Shown here one piece after another: positions 51,179 through 64,000 of a DNA stretch of 64,000 nt (position 1 is the stretch's first letter; the number at the start of each line of letters is the position of its first letter). The notes beneath the pieces are model-generated. The model did no database searches and had not been told where the DNA came from. It was given only the letters and a program-made list of their open reading frames with translations. The translations under genes were made by a program, and so were the position numbers. The DNA lies in contig NZ_WLYK01000005.1 of assembly GCF_009707545.1 (NCBI RefSeq), positions 310,001-374,000 on the forward strand, in the 5' to 3' direction. Source of the stretch: Nakamurella alba. GTDB taxonomy: Bacteria > Actinomycetota > Actinomycetes > Mycobacteriales > Nakamurellaceae.

Positions 51179-52858
51179 GTGGCCGATGAAGTCCAGGAGC
51201 TGGTGCACCTCTGGCGCGGGGTCGTCGCCGACCTGTCCGCGGACCTGTCCCCGCAGCAGCGCGCATGGCTCTCGATCACCGAGCTCGCTGCCCTGTTCGG
51301 CAACACCGCCCTGCTCGCCGCTCCGTCCTCCTACGCCCGCGAATCGATCGAGCGCACGCTCCGGCAGCCCATCTCGGCGGCCCTCGCCGCCCGGATCGGC
51401 CACACCGTCTCCGTCGCGGTGACCGTGACCGAGCCGACCGCGGCGGCGACCGCCGAGTCCCACCCCGTCGACGGCGGTTCGAACGGCCGCCCGACGATCG
51501 GCAGCTCCGGCCAGGCCGCAACCTACCCGGCCGAGGTCGGCCCGGCGGTCGGCCCGATCCACCCCCTGCCGGAGGTGGCCCGACCCGGATCCGGCTTCGT
51601 CCCCGTGCAGGCCGGACCTCCCTCGGATCTGCCCGCGGGCCCGACCCACAGCGCCTTCACCGCCGGGATGCCCGAGCCGACATCCCTTGCGGGGCAGATG
51701 ATCCAGGACGGCGACGAAGCGGACGAGGACGACGAGGACGACGAGGCCGCGCGTCTGGCGACGGTCTCGGAGATCTGGCCGGCAGCGGCCTTGCGCCGGG
51801 ACACCCCGCCGGCCACCCCCTCCCAGACCCGGCTGAACGAGAAGTACCACTTCGAGACGTTCGTCATCGGCTCGTCCAACCGGTTCGCGCACGCCGCTGC
51901 GGTCGCGGTCGCCGAAGCACCGGCCCAGGCGTACAACCCGCTGTTCATCTGGGGCGACTCCGGGCTGGGGAAGACCCACCTGCTGCACGGGATCGGGCAC
52001 TACGCCCAGCGGCTCTTCCCGGGGATCAAGGTGCGGTACGTCTCCAGCGAGGAGTTCACCAACGACTTCATCAACTCGCTCCGGGACGACCGCAAGGTCG
52101 CGTTCCAGCGCAGGTACCGCGATGTCGACGTCCTGCTGGTCGACGACATCCAGTTCCTCGAGGGCAAGGAGGGCACCCAGGAGGAGTTCTTCCACACCTT
52201 CAACACCCTCTACAACGCCAACAAGCAGATCGTCATCACCTCCGACCGCGCACCGAAGCGGCTGGAGACCCTGGAGGACCGGCTGCGCACCCGGTTCGAG
52301 TGGGGCCTGACCACCGACATCCAGCCACCTGAGCTGGAGACCCGGATCGCGATCCTGCGGAAGAAGGCCGCGCTCGACCACCTCGACGTCAGCGACGACG
52401 TCATGGAGTTCATCGCGTCCCGGATCGAGCGGAACATCCGCGAGCTCGAGGGTGCGCTGATCCGGGTCACCGCGTTCGCCTCGCTCAACCGCCAGCCGGT
52501 CGACCTCTCGCTGGCCCAGGTGGTGCTGCGCGACCTCATCCGGGACGCCGCGGCCACCGACATCGATGCCGCCACGATCATGGCCGTGACCAGCGAGTTC
52601 TTCGAGGTGTCGATGGACGAGCTGTGCGGGCCGATGAAGACCCGCGGGGTGGTGACGGCGCGGCAGATCGCCATGTACCTGTGCCGCGAGCTCACCGACC
52701 TGACCCTGCCCAAGATCGGCCAGACCTTCGGCGGCCGTGACCACACCACCGTCATGCACGCGGCGAAGAAGATCCGCGGCGAGATGACCAACAAGCAGCA
52801 GACCTACGACCAGGTGCAGGAACTGACCTCCCGCATCAGGGACCGCGCCCGCCGCTGA
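51179..52858 (+). CDS. dnaA: Chromosomal replication initiator DnaA
   Basis: 559 aa from the GTG at 51179. Domain I is at ~1-85, followed by a long acidic/Pro-rich domain II (to ~215, including an [12 protein letters not shown] run). Domain III is an AAA+ ATPase: Walker [16 protein letters not shown] (~257), Walker [16 protein letters not shown] (~317). Domain IV recognises the boxes: [20 protein letters not shown] and [12 protein letters not shown] near the end. DnaA-ATP opens oriC and is a transcription factor at its boxes. It diverges from rpmH and is followed by a convergent DM13-protein gene. Confidence 0.98.
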   Translation: MADEVQELVHLWRGVVADLSADLSPQQRAWLSITELAALFGNTALLAAPSSYARESIERTLRQPISAALAARIGHTVSVAVTVTEPTAAATAESHPVDGGSNGRPTIGSSGQAATYPAEVGPAVGPIHPLPEVARPGSGFVPVQAGPPSDLPAGPTHSAFTAGMPEPTSLAGQMIQDGDEADEDDEDDEAARLATVSEIWPAAALRRDTPPATPSQTRLNEKYHFETFVIGSSNRFAHAAAVAVAEAPAQAYNPLFIWGDSGLGKTHLLHGIGHYAQRLFPGIKVRYVSSEEFTNDFINSLRDDRKVAFQRRYRDVDVLLVDDIQFLEGKEGTQEEFFHTFNTLYNANKQIVITSDRAPKRLETLEDRLRTRFEWGLTTDIQPPELETRIAILRKKAALDHLDVSDDVMEFIASRIERNIRELEGALIRVTAFASLNRQPVDLSLAQVVLRDLIRDAAATDIDAATIMAVTSEFFEVSMDELCGPMKTRGVVTARQIAMYLCRELTDLTLPKIGQTFGGRDHTTVMHAAKKIRGEMTNKQQTYDQVQELTSRIRDRARR

Positions 52859-52990
52859 TCCCGGGTTGATCCCTGTTCTGCTGCAGTCGCTGTCGGCATG
52901 ACCCGGGTATGTGCAGGCGTCCGCAACAGCGCGGCCCCGACGATGCTGTCCCGTTCGGACCGGACCGAGGGCTGCGCAGGCCGGGACACC

Positions 52991-53950
52991 TCAGGCCAGG
53001 GTGATGGTGGCGGCCGCCACCGGGACGGCGTAGGCGCGGCACCAGATCAGCACGGTGACGACGCCGCTGACGTCGGCGATCGGCACGTTCACCGCACCGT
53101 CGGTCGTGGCGAACCGCCCGAGGTCCTGGCCACCCGGTTCGACCGCGTCCGCCCCGGGCACCACGTGCAGGACGTAGTCCGGTCCCGGTTCCACGGAGAA
53201 GTCCTCGAACCGCACCACCGCCCCCTCGGCGACGTCGATGACCCGGACGACGCCGCTCGCGCGGTGGTCGATCCCGACCAGTGCGCCGGATCCCTGCAGC
53301 CGCGGCAGCACCGCCGTCGCCGTTGCCGGCGGTGCGGAACCGGTGGCCACGGTCGGGGGTGGTGGGGTCGGCGTCGGGATCGATGTCGCCGGCGGTCCGG
53401 GCGGGGACGGCACGTCGGTGTCTGAAGCGGAACCTGTTGGCCGGGAGCTGTTCTCGGAGGCAGCGGTCGACACCGTCGTTCGGGGGGACGAGCCGGTCGT
53501 GGAGAGAGGGTACGACGTCTCGGATGTCGGTGACGACGGCGCCGATGCTGTTGTCAGGGAGCCGGTCCCACCCAGGGGCGGCACGGTCACGTCCGATGCT
53601 GCGGTCGCAGCAACTGCGAGCGGATCGGCGTCAGCGGCCACCACGGGTCCGCGCACCTGCGGCAGGATCTCGCTCCACAGGAACACCACCAGCATCGGCA
53701 CCAGCGCCAGACCCCGTGCCACCAGAGGCCGCCGGGACCAGCGGAACACGACCAGCCCGACCACGACCCCCAGCAGCAGCGCCCCCGCAAGGATCAGCAG
53801 CGCCTGCGGACTGCCCAGGACCGACCGGGCGATCCCCGGCCGCAGCAGGGCCCAGACGCCGCCACCGACCGCGAGAGCGATCAGCCCGATGACATCCCAC
53901 TTCCGTTCCCAGCGCCTGCGGCGCGGTTCCCTGCCGGCGTTCGTGAGCAC
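52991..53950 (-). CDS. Membrane protein with C-terminal DM13 domain
   Basis: 319 aa from a GTG at 53950 (GGAGG close upstream); the frame is open to 54025. Three helices lie at the N-terminus (~19-36, 48-68, 77-93), then a ~125-residue Thr/Ser/Pro linker, then a ~95-residue DM13 domain. The DM13 part runs from LQGSGALVGIDHRASGVVRV through VRFEDFSVEPGPDYVLHVVP to SGVVTVLIWCRAYAVPVAAA, with the family's conserved cysteine near the end. DM13 is a putative electron-transfer or ligand-binding fold, here outside the membrane. A non-replication gene in the dnaA-dnaN interval is unusual. It is convergent with dnaA and divergent from the origin. Confidence 0.8.
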   Translation of the reverse strand: MLTNAGREPRRRRWERKWDVIGLIALAVGGGVWALLRPGIARSVLGSPQALLILAGALLLGVVVGLVVFRWSRRPLVARGLALVPMLVVFLWSEILPQVRGPVVAADADPLAVAATAASDVTVPPLGGTGSLTTASAPSSPTSETSYPLSTTGSSPRTTVSTAASENSSRPTGSASDTDVPSPPGPPATSIPTPTPPPPTVATGSAPPATATAVLPRLQGSGALVGIDHRASGVVRVIDVAEGAVVRFEDFSVEPGPDYVLHVVPGADAVEPGGQDLGRFATTDGAVNVPIADVSGVVTVLIWCRAYAVPVAAATITLA

Positions 53951-54687
53951 CGTCCTCCGTCCGACCCGTCGACATCCGGGGAGTTCCAGGAGTGCCCAGG
54001 CCGGGCCCACGCCGCGATCCGGCACCGGACATTCCTCGCGTACCCATCATGAACGCCCGCGCGGTCGAACAGGTTCGATCGACCCGGCCGGCAGCCATCG
54101 GCGTCCGGGTGGGTGGCCGGACACCCGGCCACGCACTGTCAACTCTCCAGTCGTCATCGAGCCGGACCCGACCGGCCACCGGGAGAGCGCGTCACTCTCA
54201 TGATCACTTTCGGCGATCCCTCGACCACTGCTCGACACCATGCACATCATGTGGACAACCCTGTGGACAACTGTGGACAGCGGGTGGACACCTGAGCATC
54301 GACGTCGTCCGTCCCCACACCCGACCGTCGGTCCCCGTCCCGACCCCTGGTCTCCTGCACATCGTGCCACACCGTGCGGCCAGCGCGGACGACCCCGGTC
54401 CCCACAATCCACAGCACCTACTACTACGACTGAATTTCTCTCTCCAAGAGATCTCTCCAGTACCCAGGTGTGTGGATCCGTCCGGCTTCCCGAGATCGAC
54501 CGTCCCACCCAGGGAACCCGGAGCACAGCCCGGACCAGGAGAACCCGGTCCCCGGGGATGACGTGATCGCCTCCTTGGCCGTACGGTGTCAGTCCCGTGT
54601 GCCGATCGGGGTCCGCACCCCGGCCGGTCACGTCCGTGCCCTGCACCGCGGCCACTCCGCGGTGCGAGATCTCGTTTCGGAGGACCG
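53951..54687. other. oriC: Candidate oriC between the DM13 gene and dnaN
   Basis: Holds a run of DnaA boxes on the minus strand: TGTGGACAA (54250), TGTGGACAA (54262), TGTGGACAG (54272), weaker GGTGGACAC (54283), CAATCCACA (54405) and TGTGGATCC (54471). A locally less GC-rich tract at 54417-54462 (TACTACTACGACTGAATTTC) could be the unwinding element. No credible gene. Its place beside dnaN and its boxes fit the usual actinobacterial origin. Confidence 0.75.
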
Positions 54688-55806
54688 ATGAAGCTGCGGG
54701 TCGCACGCGAAGACCTCGCCGACGCCGTTGCCTGGGTGGCGAAGTCGCTGCCCAGCCGCCCGCCGGTCCCGGTGCTGGGCGGGATCCTGCTCGAGGTCAC
54801 GGGCGACACCCTGGTCGTCGCCGGGTTCGACTACGAGGTCTCCACCCGGGCCGAGGTGTCGGTCGATGCGCAGACCGAGGGCCGGGTCCTGGTCTCCGGG
54901 CGGCTGCTCGCCGAGATCACCCGGGCGCTGCCGGCCAAGCCGGTCGACATCGTCACCGACGGGTCGCGGGTGACCATCACCGGCGGCTCGGCCAAGTTCA
55001 CCCTGCCCACCATGCCGGTCGAGGACTACCCGGCCCTGCCGGAGATGCCGGCCGCCTCCGGCACCGTGGGCGCCGCGGAGCTCGCCGAGGCCGTGGTGCA
55101 GACCGCGATCTCCGCCGGCCGCGACGACACGCTGCCCATGCTGACCGGCATCCGGGTCGAGATCGAGGGCGACAAGCTGACTCTCGCCGCGACCGATCGT
55201 TTCCGGCTGGCCGTCCGGGAGCTGAGCTGGACCCCGGACGTGCCCGACCTGTCCACCGCGGTGCTGGTCCCGGCCCGCACTCTGGCCGATGCGGCCAAGA
55301 CGCTCGGCTCGTCCGGGACCGTCGTGGTCGGACTCGGTGACGGCCTGCTCGGCCTCGAGGCCTCCGGCCGGCGCACCACGGTCCGGCTGCTCGATGTGGA
55401 GTTCGTGAAGTACCGCTCGCTGCTGCCGAGCAGCAGCACCACCACCGTCGAGGTGGCCGCCTCCGAGCTGACCGAGGCCATCCGCCGCGTCGCCCTGGTC
55501 ACCGACCGCGGGCACCACCTGCGCATGCAGGTCACCGACGGGATGCTGACGCTGACCGCCGGCGGTGACGACGAGGGGCGGGCCGAGGAGGAGCTGCCGG
55601 TCGAGGCCGACGGCGCCGAGCTGCTGATCGCCTTCAACCCCGGCTACCTGCTGGACGGCCTGGGCGTCGTGCACGCCGACACCGTCCGGCTCGCCTTCAC
55701 CACCCCGTCGCGGCCGGCCCTGATGGTCCCGGTGGTCGACCCGGACAAGAACAAGCCGGAGCAGGACTACCGGTACGTCGTCATGCCGGCCCGCCTCCCG
55801 GGCTGA
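54688..55806 (+). CDS. dnaN: DNA polymerase III beta subunit (sliding clamp)
   Basis: 372 aa, ATG with GGAGG 5 bp upstream. The three clamp domains are evident: MKLRVAREDLADAVAWVAKS, the second starting near LAEAVVQTAISAGRDDTLPM with LTLAATDRFRLAVRELSW, and the third with LLPSSSTTTVEVAASELTEA. It ends with YRYVVMPARLPG, the usual clamp C-terminus. DnaN rings DNA and tethers polymerase III and repair proteins. Confidence 0.98.
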   Translation: MKLRVAREDLADAVAWVAKSLPSRPPVPVLGGILLEVTGDTLVVAGFDYEVSTRAEVSVDAQTEGRVLVSGRLLAEITRALPAKPVDIVTDGSRVTITGGSAKFTLPTMPVEDYPALPEMPAASGTVGAAELAEAVVQTAISAGRDDTLPMLTGIRVEIEGDKLTLAATDRFRLAVRELSWTPDVPDLSTAVLVPARTLADAAKTLGSSGTVVVGLGDGLLGLEASGRRTTVRLLDVEFVKYRSLLPSSSTTTVEVAASELTEAIRRVALVTDRGHHLRMQVTDGMLTLTAGGDDEGRAEEELPVEADGAELLIAFNPGYLLDGLGVVHADTVRLAFTTPSRPALMVPVVDPDKNKPEQDYRYVVMPARLPG

Positions 55807-55861
55807 CGAGTTCGCCGATTCGTCACCGGATCACTCCCCACCGTGACGGATCGGTCGGTCA

Positions 55862-55880
55862 CCGTGGACACTGTCCACGG
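55862..55880. promoter_or_regulatory. Perfect palindrome with DnaA-like half-sites
   Basis: CCGTGGACA, one central C, TGTCCACGG. Each half resembles a DnaA box core (GTGGACA/TGTCCAC). It lies in the 155-bp dnaN-gnd gap. With a one-base centre it cannot fold as a normal terminator, so a dimer-protein site is likelier. Confidence 0.5.
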
Positions 55881-55961
55881 CGGAACCCGATCGCGCCGGC
55901 GGTCAGGTCCTCCGGTTGACGAACGGCATCACAGGACTCGGCCCTACAGAAGGGGAACACC

Positions 55962-56867
<906 letters not shown>

Positions 56868-56915
56868 TCCCGGCCGGGTGATCATGTCGGTGTCCGGTGG
56901 GAAGGTGGTGGAGTC

Positions 56916-58265
56916 ATGTACGTCCGCCACCTCTCACTCCAGGACTACCGGTCCTGGCCGACCGCCGAGCTGGCCCTGCAGCCCGGCGTCGAGGTGCTGG
57001 TCGGGCGGAACGGCGCCGGCAAGACCAACCTGGTCGAGGCCATCGGGTACCTGGCCGGCCTGTCCAGCCACCGGGTCGCCGCCGACGCACCGCTGATCCG
57101 CCGTGGCACCGAACGGGCCGTGGTCCGCGCGGCCGTGGTGTCGGCCGGGCGTGAACTGCTGCTCGAGGTCGAGATCAACAACGGCCGGGCCAATCGCGCG
57201 CGGATCAACCGGTCCCCGCTGGCCCGGCCGCGCGACCTGCTCGGGGTGTTGCGCACGGTGCTGTTCGCTCCGGAGGACCTGGCCCTGGTCCGCGGGGATC
57301 CGGGCGAGCGCCGCAAGTTCCTGGACGACCTGCTGGTGATGCGGGCGCCGCGGCTGGCCGGGGTGCGCAGCGATCACGAGCGGGTGCTCAAGCAGCGCAG
57401 CGCACTGCTCAAGTCCGCCGGCGCGGCGCGGCGTGGCGGCGACCTGTCCACGCTCGACGTCTGGGACTCGCATCTCGCCGATGCGGCGGCGGTGCTGCTG
57501 CAGGCGAGGTTGACCTTGGTCGAGGAGATCCGCCCGCACGTGGTGCAGGCCTATGCGGAGCTGGCGCCGTCCTCCGCTGCGGTCGACCTGGCCTACCGGA
57601 GTTCGCTGGGTGCGGCCTTCCCGGAGGCGCCGACCGAGGAGTCGCTGCACGCCGCGCTGTTGGCCGAGATGGGCCGGCTGCGGTCGCAGGAACTGGACCG
57701 TGGGGTCTGCCTGGTCGGGCCGCACCGCGACGACCTCGACCTGTTGCTGGCCGACGGACCGGCGAAAGGCTATGCCTCGCACGGGGAGTCGTGGTCGTTC
57801 GCGCTGGCGCTGAAGATCGGTGGCTTCCAGCTCTTGCGCTCGGACGGGGTCGACCCGGTCCTGGTGCTCGACGACGTCTTCGCCGAGCTGGACACCGCGC
57901 GCCGACGCCGGCTGGCGCACCTGGTGGACGGCGCCGACCAGGTGCTGATCACCGCCGCGGTCGGTGACGACGTCCCGGTCGAGCTCGGTGGTCGCCGGCA
58001 CACCGTGGTGGACGGCCGGATCGACAGTGAACCGGGACCCGGGGACACCCCGGGAGCAGCCGGTGTCCCGACCGATCGGTCCGGTGCCGACGGCGTCGAC
58101 GGTTCGGGTGCGGACGGTTCGGGTGCGGACGGGTCAGGTACCGACGGATCCGGTGTCGATGGATCCGGGGCAGGAGATCGGGGTAGCGGGCCGGCCGGCA
58201 GCGCGACCGGAGCGGAGTGCATCGGCGATCCGTCGGTCACCGATGCCGAGGCCGTGACCAGGTGA
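56916..58265 (+). CDS. recF: DNA replication and repair protein RecF
   Basis: 449 aa. Walker A GRNGAGKT is at 30-37 ([17 protein letters not shown] before it). The ABC signature region is near [20 protein letters not shown], and Walker B/D-loop is [20 protein letters not shown] (~312-331). RecF loads RecA with RecO and RecR at gapped DNA. About 75 extra residues at the C-terminus contain a [18 protein letters not shown]-type repeat encoded by 15-bp units (58090-58165), absent from standard RecF (~370-380 aa). Confidence 0.96.
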   Translation: MYVRHLSLQDYRSWPTAELALQPGVEVLVGRNGAGKTNLVEAIGYLAGLSSHRVAADAPLIRRGTERAVVRAAVVSAGRELLLEVEINNGRANRARINRSPLARPRDLLGVLRTVLFAPEDLALVRGDPGERRKFLDDLLVMRAPRLAGVRSDHERVLKQRSALLKSAGAARRGGDLSTLDVWDSHLADAAAVLLQARLTLVEEIRPHVVQAYAELAPSSAAVDLAYRSSLGAAFPEAPTEESLHAALLAEMGRLRSQELDRGVCLVGPHRDDLDLLLADGPAKGYASHGESWSFALALKIGGFQLLRSDGVDPVLVLDDVFAELDTARRRRLAHLVDGADQVLITAAVGDDVPVELGGRRHTVVDGRIDSEPGPGDTPGAAGVPTDRSGADGVDGSGADGSGADGSGTDGSGVDGSGAGDRGSGPAGSATGAECIGDPSVTDAEAVTR

Positions 58266-58330
58266 TCCTCGCCTCGACACCTGCGGTGAGACGTGGGTCA
58301 CGTAGATGCTCCTGGGGATGTGCACAGCCC

Positions 58331-58348
58331 TGTGGACAGTGTGGACAA
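58331..58348 (-). promoter_or_regulatory. Two adjacent DnaA boxes after recF
   Basis: TGTGGACAG (58331-58339) and TGTGGACAA (58340-58348), directly adjacent, in the gap before dciA. They are about 4 kb from the oriC candidate and could couple DnaA to dciA-gyrB transcription. Confidence 0.7.
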
Positions 58349-58394
58349 CCAGGGTGGATGCACCCCGGCGGAGTGAACCGAAGGGGAGTGGCAC

Positions 58395-59042
58395 ATGGCT
58401 GATCACCCGGACGGTCGCCCCTCGGACCGGCGTGATGGTCGTCCTGAGGTCACACGAAACGGTTCGAGCGCGGGTCGGCCAACGACCGGTACCGCGAACG
58501 GCTCTGCCGGCGCCCGCGGGTCGGACCTGGCGCGGGAGGCACTGTCCGCGGCGCGAGCGCAGAACGAGCAACGGCGGGCCGCGGCCCGCGCCGCTTCCGC
58601 CGGGGCCGCGAACCCGAAGGGTCGTCGGGCAGGTGGGGCGCAGAGCCTTCGCCGCCGGCGGTGGTCCGGCAGCGGCGACGACCCGCTGCGCGATCCCACC
58701 CCGCTGGGTGCCACCTTGCGCAGCTGGACGAAGCAGGCGGGTGCCGGTGCCGATCTGGCGAAGGCCACGGTCTTCGGGCGCTGGGCGGAGATCGTCGGAG
58801 CGGACATCGCGGAGCACTGCCGTCCGGTGTCGCTGGTGGACGGTGAGCTCCAGCTGCAGGCCGAGTCGACGGCCTGGGCGACCCAGATCCGGATGCTGGC
58901 CGGGCGTCTCGTGCAGCAGATCAACCGGGAGGTCGGTCCGAACACCGTCTCCCGGATCACCGCCCGCGGCCCCTCCGGTCCCTCCTGGCGGTTCGGTCCC
59001 CGGCACGTGCCGGGTCGGGGGCCGCGCGACACCTACGGCTGA
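58395..59042 (+). CDS. DUF721/DciA-family protein
   Basis: 215 aa with GGGGAG upstream. The first ~95 residues are disordered and Arg/Ala-rich. The DUF721 domain follows: PTPLGATLRSWTKQAGAGAD, VFGRWAEIVGADIAEHCRPV and LQLQAESTAWATQIRMLAGR. DciA proteins interact with the replicative helicase DnaB and take the place of DnaC in most bacteria. The recF-DUF721-gyrB order is typical of actinobacteria, although here two genes intervene before gyrB. Confidence 0.93.
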   Translation: MADHPDGRPSDRRDGRPEVTRNGSSAGRPTTGTANGSAGARGSDLAREALSAARAQNEQRRAAARAASAGAANPKGRRAGGAQSLRRRRWSGSGDDPLRDPTPLGATLRSWTKQAGAGADLAKATVFGRWAEIVGADIAEHCRPVSLVDGELQLQAESTAWATQIRMLAGRLVQQINREVGPNTVSRITARGPSGPSWRFGPRHVPGRGPRDTYG

Positions 59043-59274
59043 GCCGCGCGGCAGTGTCGTTGGGTGGCACCACCGGGCCAGTGAGTTCGCGGCCTGGCGG
59101 TGTTCGTGGCCTCCTCTGCGAGGCGGAAGCCGACCTGCTCGGCCCGCACGCCGCCGGACTCCCGGTGCGGTGAACGGCTGCGCGGCGACGGGCGTGCAGA
59201 TGGGGTCGAGAGCAACTCGGGATCGCGCCGGAATCCGGTGGAACCGGTGCGGGGGTGTGGTCGACGATGAGTTC

Positions 59275-60108
59275 ATGACAGGGGGACATGCGCCGGCCGG
59301 ACCTGATCCGCAGCGACTGCGTCCGGTGGCCGATGCAGCGGATGCTGCCTGGATCGCCGAGCGGCTCGGAACGTCCTGGGGCACGGTGGGACACGTTGTC
59401 CCGCAGGGATTCCAGGCCTATGCCCGGATCACCCACCCGGTGCAGCGGGAAGCGGACGAGCTCTCATGGCAGCACGTCTGCGCCGTCACCGGCCGCACCG
59501 CGCACCCGTTGATGCAGTGGCAGTCGATCGCGGCACCGGATGCCGACGGCCGGCGGCTCTGGACGGACGACGTGCCGATGATCGGCAGCCTGGAGAGTCC
59601 TTCTCTCGGCCGATTGGCCGATGTCCTGGCAGCGCACACCGCCGCGGTCGACGACTGCAGGTTCGGACTGTGGGACGGCTACGGGTGGATGCACGGTCCC
59701 TTCTCGATTGTCATGGTCGGCCCGGGCCCACAACCGCCGATCCCACCTGCCTTCGGACCGCATGGACCCGGCGGCACCGCCGATGCGGAGGGCCCGATGC
59801 TGCACCTGCCGCACCGGGACTACCACCTGTTCGACGGCCCGCTCGGTGTGCTGCACGAGCAGCGGTTCTGGCCGACCATCCGGGAGTTCGACGAGGTGAT
59901 GGCGGTCTGGACCACTCCCCAGTCGCCGAACCTGCTGTGGCCGGCCGACCGTTCCTGGTGCGTGGCGACCGAGATCGACTTCGACAGCACACTTGTCGGC
60001 GGTCCCGCGGCGCTGATCAACGACCTGCTGTACGGATCGTCCGGGCTCGAGACCTGGCCGGTACGGCCGGAGGACGATCTGTCGATCAACGGCGACACGA
60101 TCAACTGA
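59275..60108 (+). CDS. Conserved actinobacterial protein of unknown function
   Basis: 277 aa from the ATG at 59275 (weak ribosome site; in-frame GTGs lie just upstream). Globular throughout and Trp/Pro-rich: WIAERLGTSWGTVGHVVPQG, DDCRFGLWDGYGWMHGP, MLHLPHRDYHLFDGPLGVLH, SPNLLWPADRSWCVATEIDF and STLVGGPAALINDLLYG. Similar proteins occur as lone genes in streptomycetes and relatives without assigned function. No membrane segment. It separates dciA from gyrB with the hemerythrin gene. Confidence 0.75.
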   Translation: MTGGHAPAGPDPQRLRPVADAADAAWIAERLGTSWGTVGHVVPQGFQAYARITHPVQREADELSWQHVCAVTGRTAHPLMQWQSIAAPDADGRRLWTDDVPMIGSLESPSLGRLADVLAAHTAAVDDCRFGLWDGYGWMHGPFSIVMVGPGPQPPIPPAFGPHGPGGTADAEGPMLHLPHRDYHLFDGPLGVLHEQRFWPTIREFDEVMAVWTTPQSPNLLWPADRSWCVATEIDFDSTLVGGPAALINDLLYGSSGLETWPVRPEDDLSINGDTIN

Positions 60109-60276
60109 CGTCGAGCGGGTGCGACCGGGGTTGTCGCCGGGCCAACGCATCCCTCTTCGGACGTGACCAACCACTGCACATCCTGCGCCGGCGGGGGGCA
60201 CCGGTCGGAGGATGCGGCGTGCCCGACCGACGGACCGGTCGCGGAGTCCGCTCTGCTGCGGCTTCCCCGGACACGG

Positions 60277-60308
60277 CGACGGCCCGCGACGAAGGTCGCG
60301 GGCCGTTG
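60277..60308 (-). terminator. Hairpin after the hemerythrin gene
   Basis: CGACGGCCCGCGAC, loop GAAG, GTCGCGGGCCGTTG: a 10-bp perfect core extended by four pairs (one G-T). It starts 10 bp past the hemerythrin stop at 60318 and also faces the end of the plus-strand gene, so it may work both ways. Confidence 0.7.
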
Positions 60309-60317
60309 TCGGTCAGG

Positions 60318-61121
60318 TCAGTCCCAGAGCAGTTCGGCGCGGCGGCGCTCCCGGCGGCCGAACAGCGCGGTGAGCACGGATGTGATCGCCTTCGGGAAGA
60401 CCGAGCGCAACACCTCGGTGCGCTTGTCGTCCAGGTCGTCGAGCATCCAGAAGATCTGGCGCGCCATCTGCGACGGCGAGCCGAGGCGGTGCAGCTTCTT
60501 GTCGATCTCGGCCCACTGCGCATCGGTGAGCCGGGCGGACAGGGCCGGCATCGCGACGGTCTCCTCGTGCTGCAGGTGCGGTTCCAGGACGACGGTCAGG
60601 TCGTGCGCGGCGCGCCGGACGGCCGCTCGGTCCTCGGCGTCACCGGAGGACGACCAGGTGTCCAGGGTGGCGTGCAGCCGCTCGATGGCCCAGCTCAGCC
60701 GGTCGTGCTCCGCCTCCATCTGCTCGGACAGCGACTCCAGATCCGGGTGGTGCCGCAGCACGACGGGCCAGATGATCTCGTCCTCGGCCTCGTGATGGTG
60801 GTGCAGCTGCTCGAGCATCCAGCGCAGGTGCTCGATCATCGCGACCCGGCGGCGCAGGCTGGTCGGCCGGCGCAACACCTCCTGCACCCGGCGCAGATCG
60901 CGGCGCAGGCCATGGTGGATCACCTGGTTCATCACCTCGTGCAGGTCCGTGGGGACGTCACTCGGCGCCGGCCCGGTGACCGCGCCGCCGCGGCGGGCGG
61001 CGAGTTCGTCGGCGCCGGTGCGCTGGGTCGGCACCGGGTTCTTCTGCTGCGGGGTGGTGCTGGGCTGTTCGGTGGCGCCGTGTGGGGTGGCGCTGTGCGG
61101 CGTGGTCAGGCGGGTGGCCAT
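60318..61121 (-). CDS. Hemerythrin-domain protein
   Basis: 267 aa from the ATG at 61121 with AGGAG 7 bp upstream. After ~70 disordered residues a four-helix HHE domain follows: HHGLRRDLRRVQEVLRR, HLRWMLEQLHHHHEAEDEII (His/Glu iron ligands), MEAEHDRLSWAIERLHATLD and VLEPHLQHEETVAMPAL (second HxxxE). These residues fit a di-iron site binding O2 or nitric oxide. The C-terminal ~75 residues are basic and helical. Cytosolic; role in oxygen or redox sensing is inference. Confidence 0.88.
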   Translation of the reverse strand: MATRLTTPHSATPHGATEQPSTTPQQKNPVPTQRTGADELAARRGGAVTGPAPSDVPTDLHEVMNQVIHHGLRRDLRRVQEVLRRPTSLRRRVAMIEHLRWMLEQLHHHHEAEDEIIWPVVLRHHPDLESLSEQMEAEHDRLSWAIERLHATLDTWSSSGDAEDRAAVRRAAHDLTVVLEPHLQHEETVAMPALSARLTDAQWAEIDKKLHRLGSPSQMARQIFWMLDDLDDKRTEVLRSVFPKAITSVLTALFGRRERRRAELLWD

Positions 61122-63931
<2,810 letters not shown>

Positions 63932-64000
63932 TCCGCAGATGTGCGCATCTCGTCGCGAGGACCGCGAGAAGTCATGCATCACAGGGCTTCTCGGATAGTT

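Noticed and set aside
50882-52759. 625-aa minus-strand frame opposite dnaA
   Set aside because: It is the antisense shadow of dnaA: Gly/Arg/Val-rich and open only because of third-position GC bias.

Overview
High-GC actinomycete chromosome, probably the replication-origin end. The core order (parB-parA ... rsmG-jag-yidC-yidD-rnpA-rpmH, then dnaA ... dnaN-gnd-recF-dciA-gyrB), DnaA boxes of the TTGTCCACA type, GTG starts, leaderless-looking promoters and the strong G/C third-position bias all point to Actinomycetota. The genus cannot be settled by eye.

Left part (1-26.6 kb) is accessory. It opens with the end of a DHA2-type MFS exporter. An NTPase/vWA/tubulin-like locus follows: a GAP1-like protein and a 1320-aa double-GTPase-type protein (minus), a divergent vWA protein (plus), a 958-aa membrane protein, a 1200-aa tubulin-like protein, a 1023-aa secreted/anchored vWA protein and two Pro/Gly-rich membrane proteins. 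It is interrupted by an ECF sigma/anchored-protein pair, an XRE-cupin/GNAT pair, an NCS1 permease with a zinc-binding tail and a tRNA 3'-end fragment that may be an attachment scar. The set resembles the actinobacterial GTPase-centred predicted conflict or signalling loci and is the best candidate for an undercharacterised system.

Middle part (26.8-37.2 kb): a SigB/SigF-type sigma factor, an EAL-like/DICT sensor protein, then the enzymes typical of tellurium-resistance (Ter) associated loci: helical protein, ATP-grasp ligase, HpcH/HpaI-type lyase, a fused phosphoribosyltransferase-TRSP-StiP-PELOTA protein and a HAD phosphatase. No TerD gene is visible. The last three overlap by 4 bp and should be co-translated.

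Centromere/origin part (37.2-64 kb): parAB followed by about 3.5 kb with no credible gene but six parS sites (counting the one in parA), a divergent DUF6194/MerR pair, and an unusual array of three composite repeats, each made of two DnaA-type boxes 13 bp apart and a 20-bp palindrome. rsmG to rpmH runs leftward and dnaA rightward. A DM13-domain membrane protein lies between dnaA and dnaN, leaving a 737-bp oriC candidate with DnaA boxes and a less GC-rich tract. dnaN, gnd, recF, dciA and gyrB follow, with a conserved unknown gene and a hemerythrin gene inserted before gyrB. Further DnaA boxes lie before dnaA and after recF. A lone parS lies 25 kb away inside the 958-aa gene.
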